Shown: positions 17,526 through 29,534, counted from the first letter of the stretch. The stretch: 64,000 nucleotides of DNA from Streptomycetaceae bacterium (GCA_027483765.1 JAIXTW010000011.1:1-64000); one strand, 5' to 3'. The notes: generated by a model not told the origin, from the sequence alone. Made by a program: numbers and translations.

Positions 17526-18553
17526 TGCAACCAATCGTTCTTGGAATTGAAACTTCGTGTGATGAAACGGCAATCGGAATCGTGCGCGGTCGTACCTTAC
17601 TTGCCAATGTCATCGCTTCCAGTGTTGATGAACATGCGCGTTTCGGGGGAGTCGTTCCGGAAATAGCTTCACGTGCGCACCTAGAAGCAATCTTGCCTAG
17701 TATCGAACGTGCGGTGGCTGATGCGCAGATCTCGTTAAAAGATATTGATGCAATTGCTGTCACAGCTGGCCCTGGATTAGTTGGCGCCCTACTTGTTGGT
17801 GTTGCATCGGCAAGCGGATTGGCACAAGGTCTTGGCCGCCCGCTCTACGGTGTCAATCATTTAGCCGCCCACGTCTCGGTAGATTACTTAACCCACGAAA
17901 AACCAACGGCTCCCACAATTGCGTTACTAGTAAGCGGCGGCCACTCTTCGTTATTGCAAGTTGATGACATCACCGGATCGATTACCAAATTGGGTGCAAC
18001 GATGGATGATGCCGCAGGTGAAGCCTTCGATAAAATTGCGCGGCTATTGGCGTTAGGTTTTCCTGGCGGTCCCGCAATTGATCGGGAAGCAGTGGGTGGA
18101 TCCGCCACCGCTATTGATTTCCCACGAGGGCTTACAACATCTCAGGATTGGGAAACTCGTCCATATGAATTTTCTTTCTCAGGGCTGAAAACAGCGGTAG
18201 CTCGTTACATCGAAAACACCCCGGCATTTATTCGCGCCGATGTGGCCGCCTCATTTCAAGAGTCGATTGTCGATGTTCTGCTTTTGAAGGCGCTGGCGGC
18301 TTGTAAATCAACCGGCATCGACTCACTCGTTATCGCCGGAGGAGTAGCTGCCAATTCACGACTTCGCGCCGTTGCCGCAGAGCGTTGCGCCAAGGCGGGA
18401 ATCGAACTGCGAATCCCGGCCGCCGGCCTCTGTACCGATAACGGGGCGATGGTCGCAGCCCTAGGGTCCTTGATGCTCAGCGCCGGCAGGCCAGCCACCC
18501 ATGGCGCCTTCGACGCTGATTCCAGCCTGAAGGTGGAGCAGGTAAGCCTCTAG
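17525..18553 (+). CDS. tsaD: tRNA N6-adenosine threonylcarbamoyltransferase TsaD
   Basis: Transfers the threonylcarbamoyl group to A37 of tRNA. The 342-residue ASKHA-fold product has [12 protein letters not shown] at the N-terminus, the metal-binding histidines of [15 protein letters not shown], and [10 protein letters not shown] near the C-terminus. It shares one base with the rimI stop (TAATG). It ends the t6A operon; the chaperonin genes after it have their own promoter and operator. Identity is certain. Confidence 0.96.
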   Translation: MQPIVLGIETSCDETAIGIVRGRTLLANVIASSVDEHARFGGVVPEIASRAHLEAILPSIERAVADAQISLKDIDAIAVTAGPGLVGALLVGVASASGLAQGLGRPLYGVNHLAAHVSVDYLTHEKPTAPTIALLVSGGHSSLLQVDDITGSITKLGATMDDAAGEAFDKIARLLALGFPGGPAIDREAVGGSATAIDFPRGLTTSQDWETRPYEFSFSGLKTAVARYIENTPAFIRADVAASFQESIVDVLLLKALAACKSTGIDSLVIAGGVAANSRLRAVAAERCAKAGIELRIPAAGLCTDNGAMVAALGSLMLSAGRPATHGAFDADSSLKVEQVSL

Positions 18554-18562
18554 CTCTTGGAT

Positions 18563-18591
18563 TTGCCGGGTGGAATAAGCGCCCCTAGGCT
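18563..18591 (+). promoter_or_regulatory. groS-groL promoter
   Basis: TTGCCG and TAGGCT are separated by exactly 17 bp. The predicted start site (about 18598) falls on the first base pairs of the CIRCE operator, the arrangement expected for HrcA repression. Confidence 0.68.
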
Positions 18592-18596
18592 TGGCG

Positions 18597-18623
18597 TTAG
18601 CACTCTCGGGTCCACACTGCTAA
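18597..18623 (+). promoter_or_regulatory. CIRCE operator (HrcA site)
   Basis: TTAGCACTC, nine spacer bases, then CACTGCTAA; against the CIRCE consensus TTAGCACTC-N9-GAGTGCTAA the left arm is perfect and the right arm has two mismatches. It lies at the predicted transcription start of groS-groL, so HrcA repression relieved by heat is expected (established for CIRCE; inferred here). Confidence 0.82.
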
Positions 18624-18690
18624 TCGCGGTGGGCACCCGACACAGTGGATAACCATCGAAATTAACACTCGAAAATGAAGGAGTATCACC

Positions 18691-18984
18691 ATGGCAGTAG
18701 CCATTAAGCCGCTTGAAGATCGCATCGTTGTGAAGGCAAATGAAGCTGAGACCACAACTGCATCAGGTCTTGTTATTCCAGATACCGCCAAAGAGAAGCC
18801 ACAGGAAGGCACAGTTGTTGCAGTCGGCCCAGGCCGCTTCGATGATGGCGCTCGCGTACCAATGGATGTCAAAGTTGGAGACGTCGTTCTTTACAGCAAG
18901 TACGGCGGAACTGAAGTGAAGTACAACAACGAGGAGTACCTCGTTCTCTCTGCCCGCGACATTCTCGCGATTATCGAGAAGTAA
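18691..18984 (+). CDS. groS: co-chaperonin GroES
   Basis: Ten-kilodalton lid of the chaperonin. The 97-residue product has the family core [11 protein letters not shown], the mobile loop around TTASGLVIP, and the C-terminal [12 protein letters not shown]. The ATG follows AAGGAG with 7 bases spacing. The leader of about 90 bases contains a CIRCE operator. It is followed 3 bp later by groL. Identity is certain. Confidence 0.97.
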   Translation: MAVAIKPLEDRIVVKANEAETTTASGLVIPDTAKEKPQEGTVVAVGPGRFDDGARVPMDVKVGDVVLYSKYGGTEVKYNNEEYLVLSARDILAIIEK

Positions 18985-20656
<1,672 letters not shown>

Positions 20657-20659
20657 ATT

Positions 20660-20696
20660 AAAAACCCCCGTACTCGCAATGAGTACGGGGGTTTTT
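20660..20696. terminator. bidirectional terminator between groL and whiB
   Basis: A perfect stem (AAAACCCCCGTACTC with GAGTACGGGGGTTTT, 15-16 bp, loop GCAAT) is flanked by A-tract and T-tract, so it can stop transcription of groL on the plus strand and of whiB on the minus strand. Confidence 0.93.
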
Positions 20697-20708
20697 ACTT
20701 TTCAATTC

Positions 20709-21011
20709 TTATGACGCGTGCGAAATAACTGGAATACCGCGTTGAATCAAAATTGCAGTGCGATCATCTTCTGAGAGACCACCCCAAATACCGTAAGGCT
20801 CTTGCACTGCGAGCGCATGTGTGCGGCAGGCATTGATAACTGGGCATGAAGCACAAATTGCCTTGGCGGCATTCTCGCGATTGCGGCGACGGGGTCCACG
20901 TTCTCCATCAGGATGGAAAAACATCTCTGAATCCATCGAACGGCATGCGCCTTCGTACTGCCACTCCCATTGCTCAGCAATTGGTTTTGGAAGTCGTGAT
21001 AGTTCAGCCAT
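20709..21011 (-). CDS. whiB: WhiB-family iron-sulfur transcription regulator
   Basis: Wbl proteins bind a [4Fe-4S] cluster and act with the primary sigma factor; they occur in Actinobacteria and their phages. The 100-residue product has the four cluster cysteines C23, C53, C56, C62 (C-x29-CxxC-x5-C) and the GIWGG turn. A longer frame exists, but this ATG has GGAGA 7-8 bases upstream. Its place beside groES-groEL matches the WhiB3 (mycobacterial) and WhiD (Streptomyces) genes, so it is the likely counterpart; those control redox balance and development respectively. Convergent with groL, divergent from the MerR gene. Confidence 0.95.
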   Translation of the reverse strand: MAELSRLPKPIAEQWEWQYEGACRSMDSEMFFHPDGERGPRRRNRENAAKAICASCPVINACRTHALAVQEPYGIWGGLSEDDRTAILIQRGIPVISHAS

Positions 21012-21041
21012 GATATGTCTCCGTTTCCCTAGGGATATGAG

Positions 21042-21070
21042 AGCGTACAACCGTTTCATAGGTTGTTCAA
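21042..21070 (-). promoter_or_regulatory. whiB promoter with inverted repeat in its spacer
   Basis: On the minus strand TTGAAC and TACGCT are separated by 17 bp. An inverted repeat (ACAACC/GGTTGT, 8-bp gap, 21047-21066) lies within the spacer, where a bound repressor or activator could control whiB. The leader is about 25 bases and includes GGAGA. Confidence 0.65.
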
Positions 21071-21156
21071 GGTCCAATCCTTGCGAGTCTAATTCTCGGT
21101 CCAAAATGTCCGTTTTTCAGGTGGTGAGGTGAGCCACTTTCCGCCACGCTTACCCC

Positions 21157-22044
21157 ATGGTGGCCATGGATGACGAGAAATTCACCGTGGCAGCGGTGGC
21201 TCGCCGAGTCGGAGTAGCTCCCGCCACTTTGCGCACCTGGGCCCGCCGCTACGGCCTTGGTCCATCTGGCCACGAAGCTGGTGAGCATCGCAAGTATCGC
21301 TCGGAAGATTTAGCAAAATTGATAATGATGCGACGGTTAATTGTAGCTGGGGTGAGCCCGGCAGAAGCGGCAGCACAAGCCCTTGCCCATAAGGGCAATC
21401 TCAACCTTGAGCAGATTGTTAAGAGCGTTAACGATCGCTCTGATGTGGTGGATGCAGTTGTAAGAGCTGCGCAATCCCTGGACCGTAATTTTGTCGAGGC
21501 GCTATTTCGACAGGAAATATCTCAGTTCGGCGTGATTGATAGCTGGCATGAGGTGATGGTTCCGGTCTTGATAATCGTTGGCGATATCTGGGCGCAGACT
21601 GGTGAAGGAATTGAAGTAGAGCACTTACTTTCCGAATCCATTACAAATGTTTTCCGTGATTTCTCCAAAGATATTGAGCAACCCATCAATCCTCGCCCAG
21701 TACTGCTGGCATCTGTCGGGGAAGAACTGCATTGCCTGGCTCTGTATGCCCTTCACGCTGCGCTCGCTGAACTAAACATTGAATGTCATGTGATGGGTGC
21801 CCGAACTCCACTCGAAGCAATTTCTACAGTAGTAACTCGAAGCGCCCCACCCGCTGTATTTCTGTGGGCACAGCTAGCAAAAAATGGTGACCCGATTTTC
21901 TTTGAAAACATCCCGAAGGTTCGGCCAGCTCCGCGAGTTGTCCTTGGCGGCCCTGGCTGGAACCGAGATCAATGCACAGAAGTTGCCTTCGCCGAGGATT
22001 TGGCGCTCGCCTGTTCTGAAATCAAGCAGGCAATCGGCGCTTGA
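21157..22044 (+). CDS. MerR-family regulator with cobalamin-binding-type C-terminal domain (CarH/LitR-like)
   Basis: Transcription regulator of 295 residues. An N-terminal MerR helix-turn-helix (about 8-75; ARRVGVAPATLRTWARRYG) is followed by a helical bundle (about 90-170) and a Rossmann-type domain (about 180-290). The bundle carries W145-x9-E155-H156, the motif that caps adenosylcobalamin in CarH photoreceptors. The lower-ligand motif reads E190-L-H192-C-L-A195, with alanine for the final glycine. The residue after W145 is alanine, where Thermus CarH has the histidine that binds cobalt after light. The gene is divergent from whiB and upstream of guaB. A second ATG three codons in is possible. 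Cobalamin binding is inferred. Confidence 0.82.
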   Translation: MVAMDDEKFTVAAVARRVGVAPATLRTWARRYGLGPSGHEAGEHRKYRSEDLAKLIMMRRLIVAGVSPAEAAAQALAHKGNLNLEQIVKSVNDRSDVVDAVVRAAQSLDRNFVEALFRQEISQFGVIDSWHEVMVPVLIIVGDIWAQTGEGIEVEHLLSESITNVFRDFSKDIEQPINPRPVLLASVGEELHCLALYALHAALAELNIECHVMGARTPLEAISTVVTRSAPPAVFLWAQLAKNGDPIFFENIPKVRPAPRVVLGGPGWNRDQCTEVAFAEDLALACSEIKQAIGA

Positions 22045-22053
22045 TTCTCAAGT

Positions 22054-22059
22054 TAGACT
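22054..22059 (+). promoter_or_regulatory. candidate -10 box of guaB
   Basis: TAGACT lies 29 bases before the guaB ATG, followed by a GGAGGG ribosome site. No good -35 box is seen, which is common in this genome. It would start the guaB-guaB3-guaA transcript. Confidence 0.45.
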
Positions 22060-22061
22060 AG

Positions 22062-23204
<1,143 letters not shown>

Positions 23205-23206
23205 CT

Positions 23207-24319
23207 ATGGATTACGAACTCGCACCCGGAAAAAGAGCACGCCAAGCATATTCATTTGAAGATATCGCAATTGTGCCAAGTCGCCGTACTCGTACAGCTG
23301 AAGATGTCTCTACTGCTTGGCAAATTGATGCATACAAGTTTGAGCTGCCACTTATTGCAGCGCCGATGGATTCAGTTGTTTCACCCGATACTGCGATTGC
23401 AATTGGAAAGTTAGGTGGCCTCGGAGTTCTCAATCTGGAAGGCCTGTGGACTCGCTATGAAGATCCACGTATTCCGCTAGGCGAGATTGCATCGATGCCC
23501 GATAAGCATGCCACCCGACGCATGCAAGAGATTTATGCCGCACCCATCCGCCCAGAATTAATCAAAGAGCGCATCAAACAAATTCGCGATTCAGGCGTCA
23601 CAGTTGCGGCATCTCTTTCACCGCAACGAACAGCGCAGCTGCATAAGGCGGTAATCGATGCCGGCGTAGATATCTTTGTTATTCGCGGAACAACTGTTTC
23701 AGCTGAACATGTCGCTGCCGAAAATGAGGCGCTAAATCTTAAGAAATTTATTTATGAACTTGATGTGCCGGTCATTGTTGGCGGAGTTGCAACTACCACA
23801 GGCGCACTTCACCTCATGCGCGCAGGAGCAGCTGGCGTTCTCGTTGGCTTTGGCGGCGGCGCAGCGCACACAACGCAGACAGTTCTTGGAATTGAAGTTC
23901 CGATGGCAACGGCAGTTGCAGATGTTGCAGCAGCGCGACGTGAATATCTCGATGAGTCTGGCGGGCGCTACGTGCACGTTATTGCCGACGGCGCAGTTGG
24001 AAAATCAGGAAATATTGCAAAGGCAATTGCATGTGGAGCAGATGCAGTCATGATGGGGGCAGCCCTGGCAAAAGCGGTCGAATCACCGGGCCTTGGTTGG
24101 CACTGGGGATCTGAGGCTTACCACCCAGAAGTTCCGCGTGGTCAGCGCGTCAATGTTGGAACTGTTGGAACGCTAGCGGAAATTTTAACTGGGCCATCGC
24201 ATGCATCTGATGGCTCAATGAATCTATTTGGTGCACTACGCCGAGCAATGGCCACCTGCGGATACTCTGATGTGAAGTCATTCCAGCGTGTAGAAATCGT
24301 TATGCAGCATGGCAGATAA
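23207..24319 (+). CDS. guaB3: GuaB3 family IMP dehydrogenase-related protein
   Basis: Barrel protein of 370 residues related to IMP dehydrogenase and also without CBS domains, as usual for GuaB3. It starts [20 protein letters not shown] and has [20 protein letters not shown] and [20 protein letters not shown]. The loop that holds the catalytic cysteine in IMP dehydrogenase reads GGGAAHTTQ, with histidine (H221) in its place. Some GuaB3 proteins, as in cyanobacteria, are reported to be active IMP dehydrogenases; here the role is open. It lies between guaB (2-bp gap) and guaA (11-bp overlap), a pattern shared with Mycobacterium and Streptomyces. Confidence 0.9.
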   Translation: MDYELAPGKRARQAYSFEDIAIVPSRRTRTAEDVSTAWQIDAYKFELPLIAAPMDSVVSPDTAIAIGKLGGLGVLNLEGLWTRYEDPRIPLGEIASMPDKHATRRMQEIYAAPIRPELIKERIKQIRDSGVTVAASLSPQRTAQLHKAVIDAGVDIFVIRGTTVSAEHVAAENEALNLKKFIYELDVPVIVGGVATTTGALHLMRAGAAGVLVGFGGGAAHTTQTVLGIEVPMATAVADVAAARREYLDESGGRYVHVIADGAVGKSGNIAKAIACGADAVMMGAALAKAVESPGLGWHWGSEAYHPEVPRGQRVNVGTVGTLAEILTGPSHASDGSMNLFGALRRAMATCGYSDVKSFQRVEIVMQHGR

Positions 24320-25859
24320 GCACGGAGTACTGGTTGTCGACTTCGGTGCACAGTATGCACAGCTCATTGCTCGTCGCGTGCGCGAAGCAAAGGTGTATTC
24401 AGAGATTGTTCCATCATCAATAACGGCTGCTGAAGTAAGTGCCAAGAACCCAGAAGCAATCATTCTTTCTGGTGGACCCTCTTCTGTTTACGCAGATCGC
24501 GCACCAAAAGTTGACCCAGCAATTTTTGCTTTAGGTATTCCAATCTTTGGTATTTGCTACGGTTTCCAAACAATGGCTGCAGCACTCGCTGGTGTGGTTG
24601 CACAGACTGGCAAATCAGAGTTTGGCCGCACCGCTCTTGAAGTAAAGAGTGGATCGAAGATCTTTGCCGGACTTCCCACATCGCAATCGGTCTGGATGTC
24701 ACATGGTGATGCGGTCGCAGAGGTTCCCTGCGGCTTTAGCATTTCAGCATCAACTGCAGATACTGCGATTGCCGCATTTGAAGATGCATCTGGAAAATTA
24801 GCAGGAGTGCAATTTCATCCTGAGGTACTGCACTCAGAATACGGTCAAGCAATCCTGCAGAATTGGCTCATTAACATCGCAGGTTGTAATCCAAACTGGA
24901 CGACTCAGAACATTGCCGAAGATGAAGTGGCTAAAGCAAAAGCGGTCATTGGGGATAAGCGGGTGATTTGTGGACTCTCTGGCGGCGTTGATTCTGCCGT
25001 CGCAGCGGCCATCGTCCAGAAAGCAGTAGGCCATCAACTTACCTGTGTCTTTGTCGATCACGGTCTACTTCGTAGTGGCGAATCTGAACAAGTACAACGC
25101 GATTTCGTTGCCGCCACTGGAATTGAATTAGTCGTAGTCGATGCGCGCGCACAGTTCCTTTCCGCACTGGCCGGCGTAACAGATCCAGAGACAAAGCGAA
25201 AAGTTATTGGTCGCGAATTCATTCGCTCATTTGAATCAGCCGCGCGAGATATTGCAGCCGGGGGAGATGTTGAATTCTTAGTGCAGGGCACCTTGTACCC
25301 CGATGTTGTTGAGTCTGGTGGCGGCACCGGAACTGCCAATATTAAGTCGCACCACAATGTGGGCGGGTTACCTGATGATTTGAAGTTTGCACTGATTGAA
25401 CCTCTGCGAACACTTTTTAAAGATGAGGTACGTCAGGTGGGCCTTGAACTCGGATTGCCAGAAGAGATTATTTGGCGCCAGCCATTTCCAGGGCCAGGAC
25501 TTGGCATCCGCATTATCGGTGAAGTTACACAAGAGCGCTTAGATATCTTGCGCGAAGCAGATCTGATAGCCCGCGAAGAGTTGAAATCCGCTGGCCTTGA
25601 TCGAGAAATTTGGCAGTGTCCGGTAGTACTCCTTGCCGATGTCCGAAGCGTTGGAGTTCAAGGTGATGGGCGTACCTACGGCCACCCCATCGTCTTACGT
25701 CCAGTGTCGAGTGAAGATGCAATGACAGCTGATTGGTCGCGCGTTCCCTATGATGTGCTTGAAAAAATTTCTACCCGCATTACCAACGAAGTCCGGGAAG
25801 TAAATCGGGTGGTTCTAGATGTCACAAGTAAGCCGCCCGGCACCATTGAGTGGGAATAG
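24309..25859 (+). CDS. guaA: GMP synthase (glutamine-hydrolysing)
   Basis: Converts XMP to GMP using ATP and glutamine. The 516 residues comprise a class I glutaminase (about 1-195; nucleophile Cys in [10 protein letters not shown], partner His-Glu in FHPEV), an ATP pyrophosphatase with [12 protein letters not shown] (about 205-390), and the dimerisation domain ending PPGTIEWE. The start overlaps guaB3 by 11 bp. Together with guaB it completes the GMP branch. Identity is certain. Confidence 0.97.
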   Translation: MADKHGVLVVDFGAQYAQLIARRVREAKVYSEIVPSSITAAEVSAKNPEAIILSGGPSSVYADRAPKVDPAIFALGIPIFGICYGFQTMAAALAGVVAQTGKSEFGRTALEVKSGSKIFAGLPTSQSVWMSHGDAVAEVPCGFSISASTADTAIAAFEDASGKLAGVQFHPEVLHSEYGQAILQNWLINIAGCNPNWTTQNIAEDEVAKAKAVIGDKRVICGLSGGVDSAVAAAIVQKAVGHQLTCVFVDHGLLRSGESEQVQRDFVAATGIELVVVDARAQFLSALAGVTDPETKRKVIGREFIRSFESAARDIAAGGDVEFLVQGTLYPDVVESGGGTGTANIKSHHNVGGLPDDLKFALIEPLRTLFKDEVRQVGLELGLPEEIIWRQPFPGPGLGIRIIGEVTQERLDILREADLIAREELKSAGLDREIWQCPVVLLADVRSVGVQGDGRTYGHPIVLRPVSSEDAMTADWSRVPYDVLEKISTRITNEVREVNRVVLDVTSKPPGTIEWE

Positions 25860-25868
25860 GAAAGTACG

Positions 25869-26519
25869 ATGAAGAAAGTCAGCGCGATTGCCGTATCTGT
25901 AGTAGTTCTAGCAGGAGCACTTATCTACGCGCCCCAAGCTAGCGCTGCAGCGATTGTCTGTAAGCCAACAACGGCTAAACCTCGCACGCCGCTCAAGACT
26001 AATCCTCCACAGAAGGTCGCCAAAGTTCTTCCTAAGACCATGACTCTAAAAACTAATTGTGGAGATATTGTCATCGCGCTAGATCCAATGGCTCCATTTA
26101 CGGTTACGCAATTAACTGCACTGGCAAGAGCTGGTTACTACAACAAGACGCTCTGTCACCGCGAAGCTGTGGCAGGTTTTGCCATGTTGCAGTGCGGAGA
26201 TCCAACTGCTGAAGGCGGCGGAGGTCCAGGTTTCACGTACGGCGATGAGAATTTACCTATTGGAAAAGTACTTACCTACCCAGCCGGCACAGCTGCCATG
26301 GCGAATTCAGGCCCAAACTCTAATGGCAGCCAATTCTTCTTAGTCTACGGAGATTCACCTGCACTGGGTCCCTCTTACACAATCTGGGGGAAAATCACTA
26401 AAGGAATCGATGTGCTCAGATTTATTGGTTCTAAAGGTGTTACATCAGGTCCAAATGACCCACCTGGAATCGGTAAGCCAAATGTTAAGGTAGCAATCGA
26501 ATCTGTCGTCGTTAAGTAA
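25869..26519 (+). CDS. secreted peptidyl-prolyl isomerase (cyclophilin)
   Basis: Folding helper outside the membrane, 216 residues. An N-terminal signal sequence (MKKVSAIAVS, hydrophobic core to about 26, likely cut near ASA) precedes a proline- and lysine-rich linker and the cyclophilin domain (about 55-215). The core motifs are LCHREAVAGFAMLQCGDP, holding the catalytic arginine of the usual FHR, and MANSGPNSNGSQFF. No lipobox is clear. It lies 9 bp after guaA with a GGAAAG ribosome site, and ends 8 bp from a convergent gene without a terminator. Confidence 0.9.
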   Translation: MKKVSAIAVSVVVLAGALIYAPQASAAAIVCKPTTAKPRTPLKTNPPQKVAKVLPKTMTLKTNCGDIVIALDPMAPFTVTQLTALARAGYYNKTLCHREAVAGFAMLQCGDPTAEGGGGPGFTYGDENLPIGKVLTYPAGTAAMANSGPNSNGSQFFLVYGDSPALGPSYTIWGKITKGIDVLRFIGSKGVTSGPNDPPGIGKPNVKVAIESVVVK

Positions 26520-26527
26520 TTTAATTA

Positions 26528-27253
26528 CTAATTTGTATTGACGATTTTAAAAGCTTCTGCAATTCGACCTTCAGGAAGTTCACCAAGACCTGCGTTCCGT
26601 TGACCCCATTCACGCAGCATCTCTTCAAGGTTTTCCATATGAGATGTCTGCGAAGCATGTTCTTTCAGCGCCGCTAATTTGAAATGGAAAGTATCGGTGA
26701 TGTCTACGAAGTGATCTGGTTCTGAATGCCCTTGCATCCATACTTCCTTCACTTTCCATGGTTGCAAATTCTCTACTTCCAGTAAATCAGTAAATGCAAA
26801 TGGGTTACGCGCATCTGGATAGACCGCTTGGATAGTTGCTTCACCGGCTGCTAAGTGATCTGGGTGGCTAGCGCCAATGCGATCCCAATTGCGCTCTGGT
26901 GATTGGCAGATCATGCGATCTGGCTTTACTCGGCGTATTTGTCTAACAATATCTTTGCGCAGTTCGATAGTCGGCTCGAGATGACCATCTACATAGTTAA
27001 GAAATGTAACATCGCTGATTCCGAGTGCAGCACACGCAGCTCGTTGCTCACGCTGACGCACAGCCGGCATCTCTTCTTTCGTAAATCCGGATTCTTCGCC
27101 ACCTTGGTCGCCATTTGTGCAGAGCACATAAGAGACCTCGATGCCCTGCGCCACCCATTGGGCAATAGTTCCGGAAGCACCAAAATCAGAATCATCTGGA
27201 TGGGCGTTGATAACTAGAACGCGCTTGATCTCTGAATCTGCAATGGGCTCCAT
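26528..27253 (-). CDS. PIG-L family zinc-dependent deacetylase
   Basis: Family members remove acetyl groups from N-acetylglucosamine conjugates (for example MshB and Mca in mycothiol metabolism). The 241-residue product has the metal-binding AHPDD near the N-terminus (H18, D20, D21) and HPDH in the middle. The ATG chosen starts MEPIADSEIK; an upstream ATG adds ten unlikely residues and would overlap the divergent pcrA. A -10 box lies 8 bases before it. Mycothiol conjugate amidase, GlcNAc-linked or bacillithiol-like substrates are all possible; context gives no decision. Confidence 0.85.
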   Translation of the reverse strand: MEPIADSEIKRVLVINAHPDDSDFGASGTIAQWVAQGIEVSYVLCTNGDQGGEESGFTKEEMPAVRQREQRAACAALGISDVTFLNYVDGHLEPTIELRKDIVRQIRRVKPDRMICQSPERNWDRIGASHPDHLAAGEATIQAVYPDARNPFAFTDLLEVENLQPWKVKEVWMQGHSEPDHFVDITDTFHFKLAALKEHASQTSHMENLEEMLREWGQRNAGLGELPEGRIAEAFKIVNTN

Positions 27254-27261
27254 GACACACA

Positions 27262-27274
27262 AGCCTAATAGACT
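27262..27274. promoter_or_regulatory. back-to-back -10 boxes of the PIG-L gene and pcrA
   Basis: TAGGCT on the minus strand (27267-27262) ends 8 bases from the PIG-L gene ATG, and TAGACT on the plus strand (27269-27274) ends 7 bases from the pcrA ATG; one base separates them. Both mRNAs would have almost no leader. Confidence 0.6.
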
Positions 27275-27281
27275 CCGCCGC

Positions 27282-29525
27282 ATGAGCGCGACCGACCCTT
27301 TGCTAGACGGACTTAATCCGCAGCAACAGAAGGCGGTTTCACATGCCGGATCACCGCTATTAGTTGTCGCTGGCGCCGGTTCTGGAAAGACGAGGGTCCT
27401 TACTCGTCGAATTGCTTACATTATGGCTAGACGTGATGTGCGCCCCTATGAAATTTTGGCAATTACATTTACCAATAAGGCCGCCGGCGAGATGAAAGAA
27501 CGCGTCACCGAGCTCGTTGGGCCAGTGGCTAAGTCAATGTGGGTCTCTACATTCCACTCATCGTGTGTGCGCATGCTGCGGCAAGAGGTCGAGCGCTTGG
27601 GGTACAGCAGCACGTTTAGTATTTATGACTCGGCCGATTCACAGAAGCTTATTTCGCGCGTCATGGAGATCCTCAATCTTGATCCGAAGCGATATCCGGC
27701 ACGTCAATTTCAAAATCTCATTTCAAACGCTAAGAATGAATTGCAAACACCCTATGAATACTTGAGTCAGGCCAGCAATCAATTTGAAACGATTGTCGCC
27801 GACGTTTACACCCTGTATGAGAAGCGGTTACAGCAGGCGAATGCAATGGACTTTGACGATTTAATTATGAAGACAGTTCAGGTGCTGCAGAAGTTTCCAG
27901 AAGCAAAAGCCCGTTTCCGCTCTCGCTTCCGCCACATTCTGATTGATGAGTACCAAGATACAAATCATGCTCAATATCAACTGGTTAAGGAACTTACTGG
28001 GGTCGAAGGAGATGGTTTCCCGCTGGCCGAACTCTGCGTGGTGGGCGATGCTGACCAATCAATCTACGGTTTTCGTGGGGCAACAATTCGTAATATTTTG
28101 CAATTCGAAGTTGATTACCCAAATGCAACCACAGTCTTACTCGAACAGAACTATCGCTCGACCCAAAATATTCTTAGCGCAGCAAATGCTGTCATCACTA
28201 AAAATGAATCGCGGAAAGAGAAGAATCTGTGGTCCGATGCGGGTTCGGGTGCACCACTTACTGGTTATGTCGCAGAGTCAGAATATGACGAGGCTGAATT
28301 TATTAAAGGCGAGATTCGTTCTCTGCAAGATCTGGGCCAATCAAATCCCGGAGATACCGCAGTTTTCTATCGCACAAATGCTCAATCTCGTATCTTTGAA
28401 GAAATCTTTATGCGTGCGGCTATCCCCTATAAAGTCGTTGGTGGACTGCGCTTCTATGAGCGTAAAGAGGTAAAGGATTTACTGGCATACCTTCGCGTAC
28501 TTGCTAATCCAAATGATGAAGTTTCACTGCGCCGAGTTATCAATTTTCCCAAGCGCGGTATTGGTGACCGCGCGCTAGAAGAAGTTGAGAATTTTGCGCA
28601 GCTAAACGGAATCTCTTTCTGGAATGCGCTCTTGCGAGTGACAGAGGCGACTGCCGTGCCTAATAAAGCAGCGCACTCAATTGGCTCATTTACATCAATG
28701 TTGACCGCGCTTCAGACGCTGGTTGAAGCCAAGACAAAGCCATCAGTGATTATCGAAGCGGTATTAGAACAATCAGGGCTCCTCACTGAACTCGAGGCGA
28801 GTACGGATCCGCAAGATGAAGTTCGAGTGGAGAACTTGAAGGAGTTGGTTTCAGCATCAATGGATTATGAAGAGCGTCCATTTGAGGAGCTGGTAGAAGA
28901 TGAAGAGATTTCACTCTCAGGATTTCTAGAGAAAGTATCGCTAGTAGCCGATGCTGATGAAATTCCAGATGGGCAAGACCACGGGGGAGTTGTGACTCTG
29001 ATGACTCTGCATACCGCTAAAGGTTTGGAATTTCCCACGGTATTTCTTACCGGCATGGAGGATGGAATCTTTCCGCATGCGCGCACACTCGATGATCCAA
29101 AGGAAGTTGAAGAGGAACGCAGACTTGCATACGTGGGACTCACTCGCGCAGAAAAGCGCCTGTACATTTCGCGAGCTGAGTATCGATTGACTTTCGGAAC
29201 GCCGAAATACAATCCAGCTTCACGATTCCTCGATGAGATTCCAGCTGAACTGATTGAATGGAAAAATGAAGGACGTTCATCTACTTCCTTCTCTTCCGGT
29301 GTGAAGAAATCTCGGTTGCCATCTGGTCCACCACCGCGCGCGACCGGAAAGAAATCAACAGCGATGGCTCTTGAAGTTGGTCAGCGTGTGTCTCATGACA
29401 CATTTGGACTTGGCACGGTCGTGGCAGTTGCGGGTGAGGGCGATAAATCGGAGGCGACCATTAATTTCGGGGCTTACGGAGATAAACGCTTACTGCTTCG
29501 CTATGCCCCTGTCACTGCACTGTAA
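27282..29525 (+). CDS. pcrA: ATP-dependent DNA helicase PcrA/UvrD
   Basis: Superfamily 1A 3'-5' helicase for nucleotide excision repair and clearing of DNA-bound obstacles. The 747-residue product has motif I (AGAGSGKT), Ia (ITFTNKAAGEM), II (DEYQDTN), III (GDADQSIYGFRGA), IV (QNYRST), V (TLHTAKGLEFP) and VI (VGLTRAEKRLY). The C-terminal 50 residues (GQRVSHDTFGLGTVV) form the Tudor-like RNA polymerase-binding tail of PcrA. An in-frame extension upstream overlaps the divergent gene; the ATG used has a TAGACT box 7 bases upstream and no ribosome site. Confidence 0.96.
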   Translation: MSATDPLLDGLNPQQQKAVSHAGSPLLVVAGAGSGKTRVLTRRIAYIMARRDVRPYEILAITFTNKAAGEMKERVTELVGPVAKSMWVSTFHSSCVRMLRQEVERLGYSSTFSIYDSADSQKLISRVMEILNLDPKRYPARQFQNLISNAKNELQTPYEYLSQASNQFETIVADVYTLYEKRLQQANAMDFDDLIMKTVQVLQKFPEAKARFRSRFRHILIDEYQDTNHAQYQLVKELTGVEGDGFPLAELCVVGDADQSIYGFRGATIRNILQFEVDYPNATTVLLEQNYRSTQNILSAANAVITKNESRKEKNLWSDAGSGAPLTGYVAESEYDEAEFIKGEIRSLQDLGQSNPGDTAVFYRTNAQSRIFEEIFMRAAIPYKVVGGLRFYERKEVKDLLAYLRVLANPNDEVSLRRVINFPKRGIGDRALEEVENFAQLNGISFWNALLRVTEATAVPNKAAHSIGSFTSMLTALQTLVEAKTKPSVIIEAVLEQSGLLTELEASTDPQDEVRVENLKELVSASMDYEERPFEELVEDEEISLSGFLEKVSLVADADEIPDGQDHGGVVTLMTLHTAKGLEFPTVFLTGMEDGIFPHARTLDDPKEVEEERRLAYVGLTRAEKRLYISRAEYRLTFGTPKYNPASRFLDEIPAELIEWKNEGRSSTSFSSGVKKSRLPSGPPPRATGKKSTAMALEVGQRVSHDTFGLGTVVAVAGEGDKSEATINFGAYGDKRLLLRYAPVTAL

Positions 29526-29534
29526 ATAAGCCTT

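Noticed and set aside
26515-26527. GTAAT/ATTAC repeat between the cyclophilin and PIG-L genes as a terminator.
   Set aside because: Five A/T-rich pairs with a 3-base loop are too weak.
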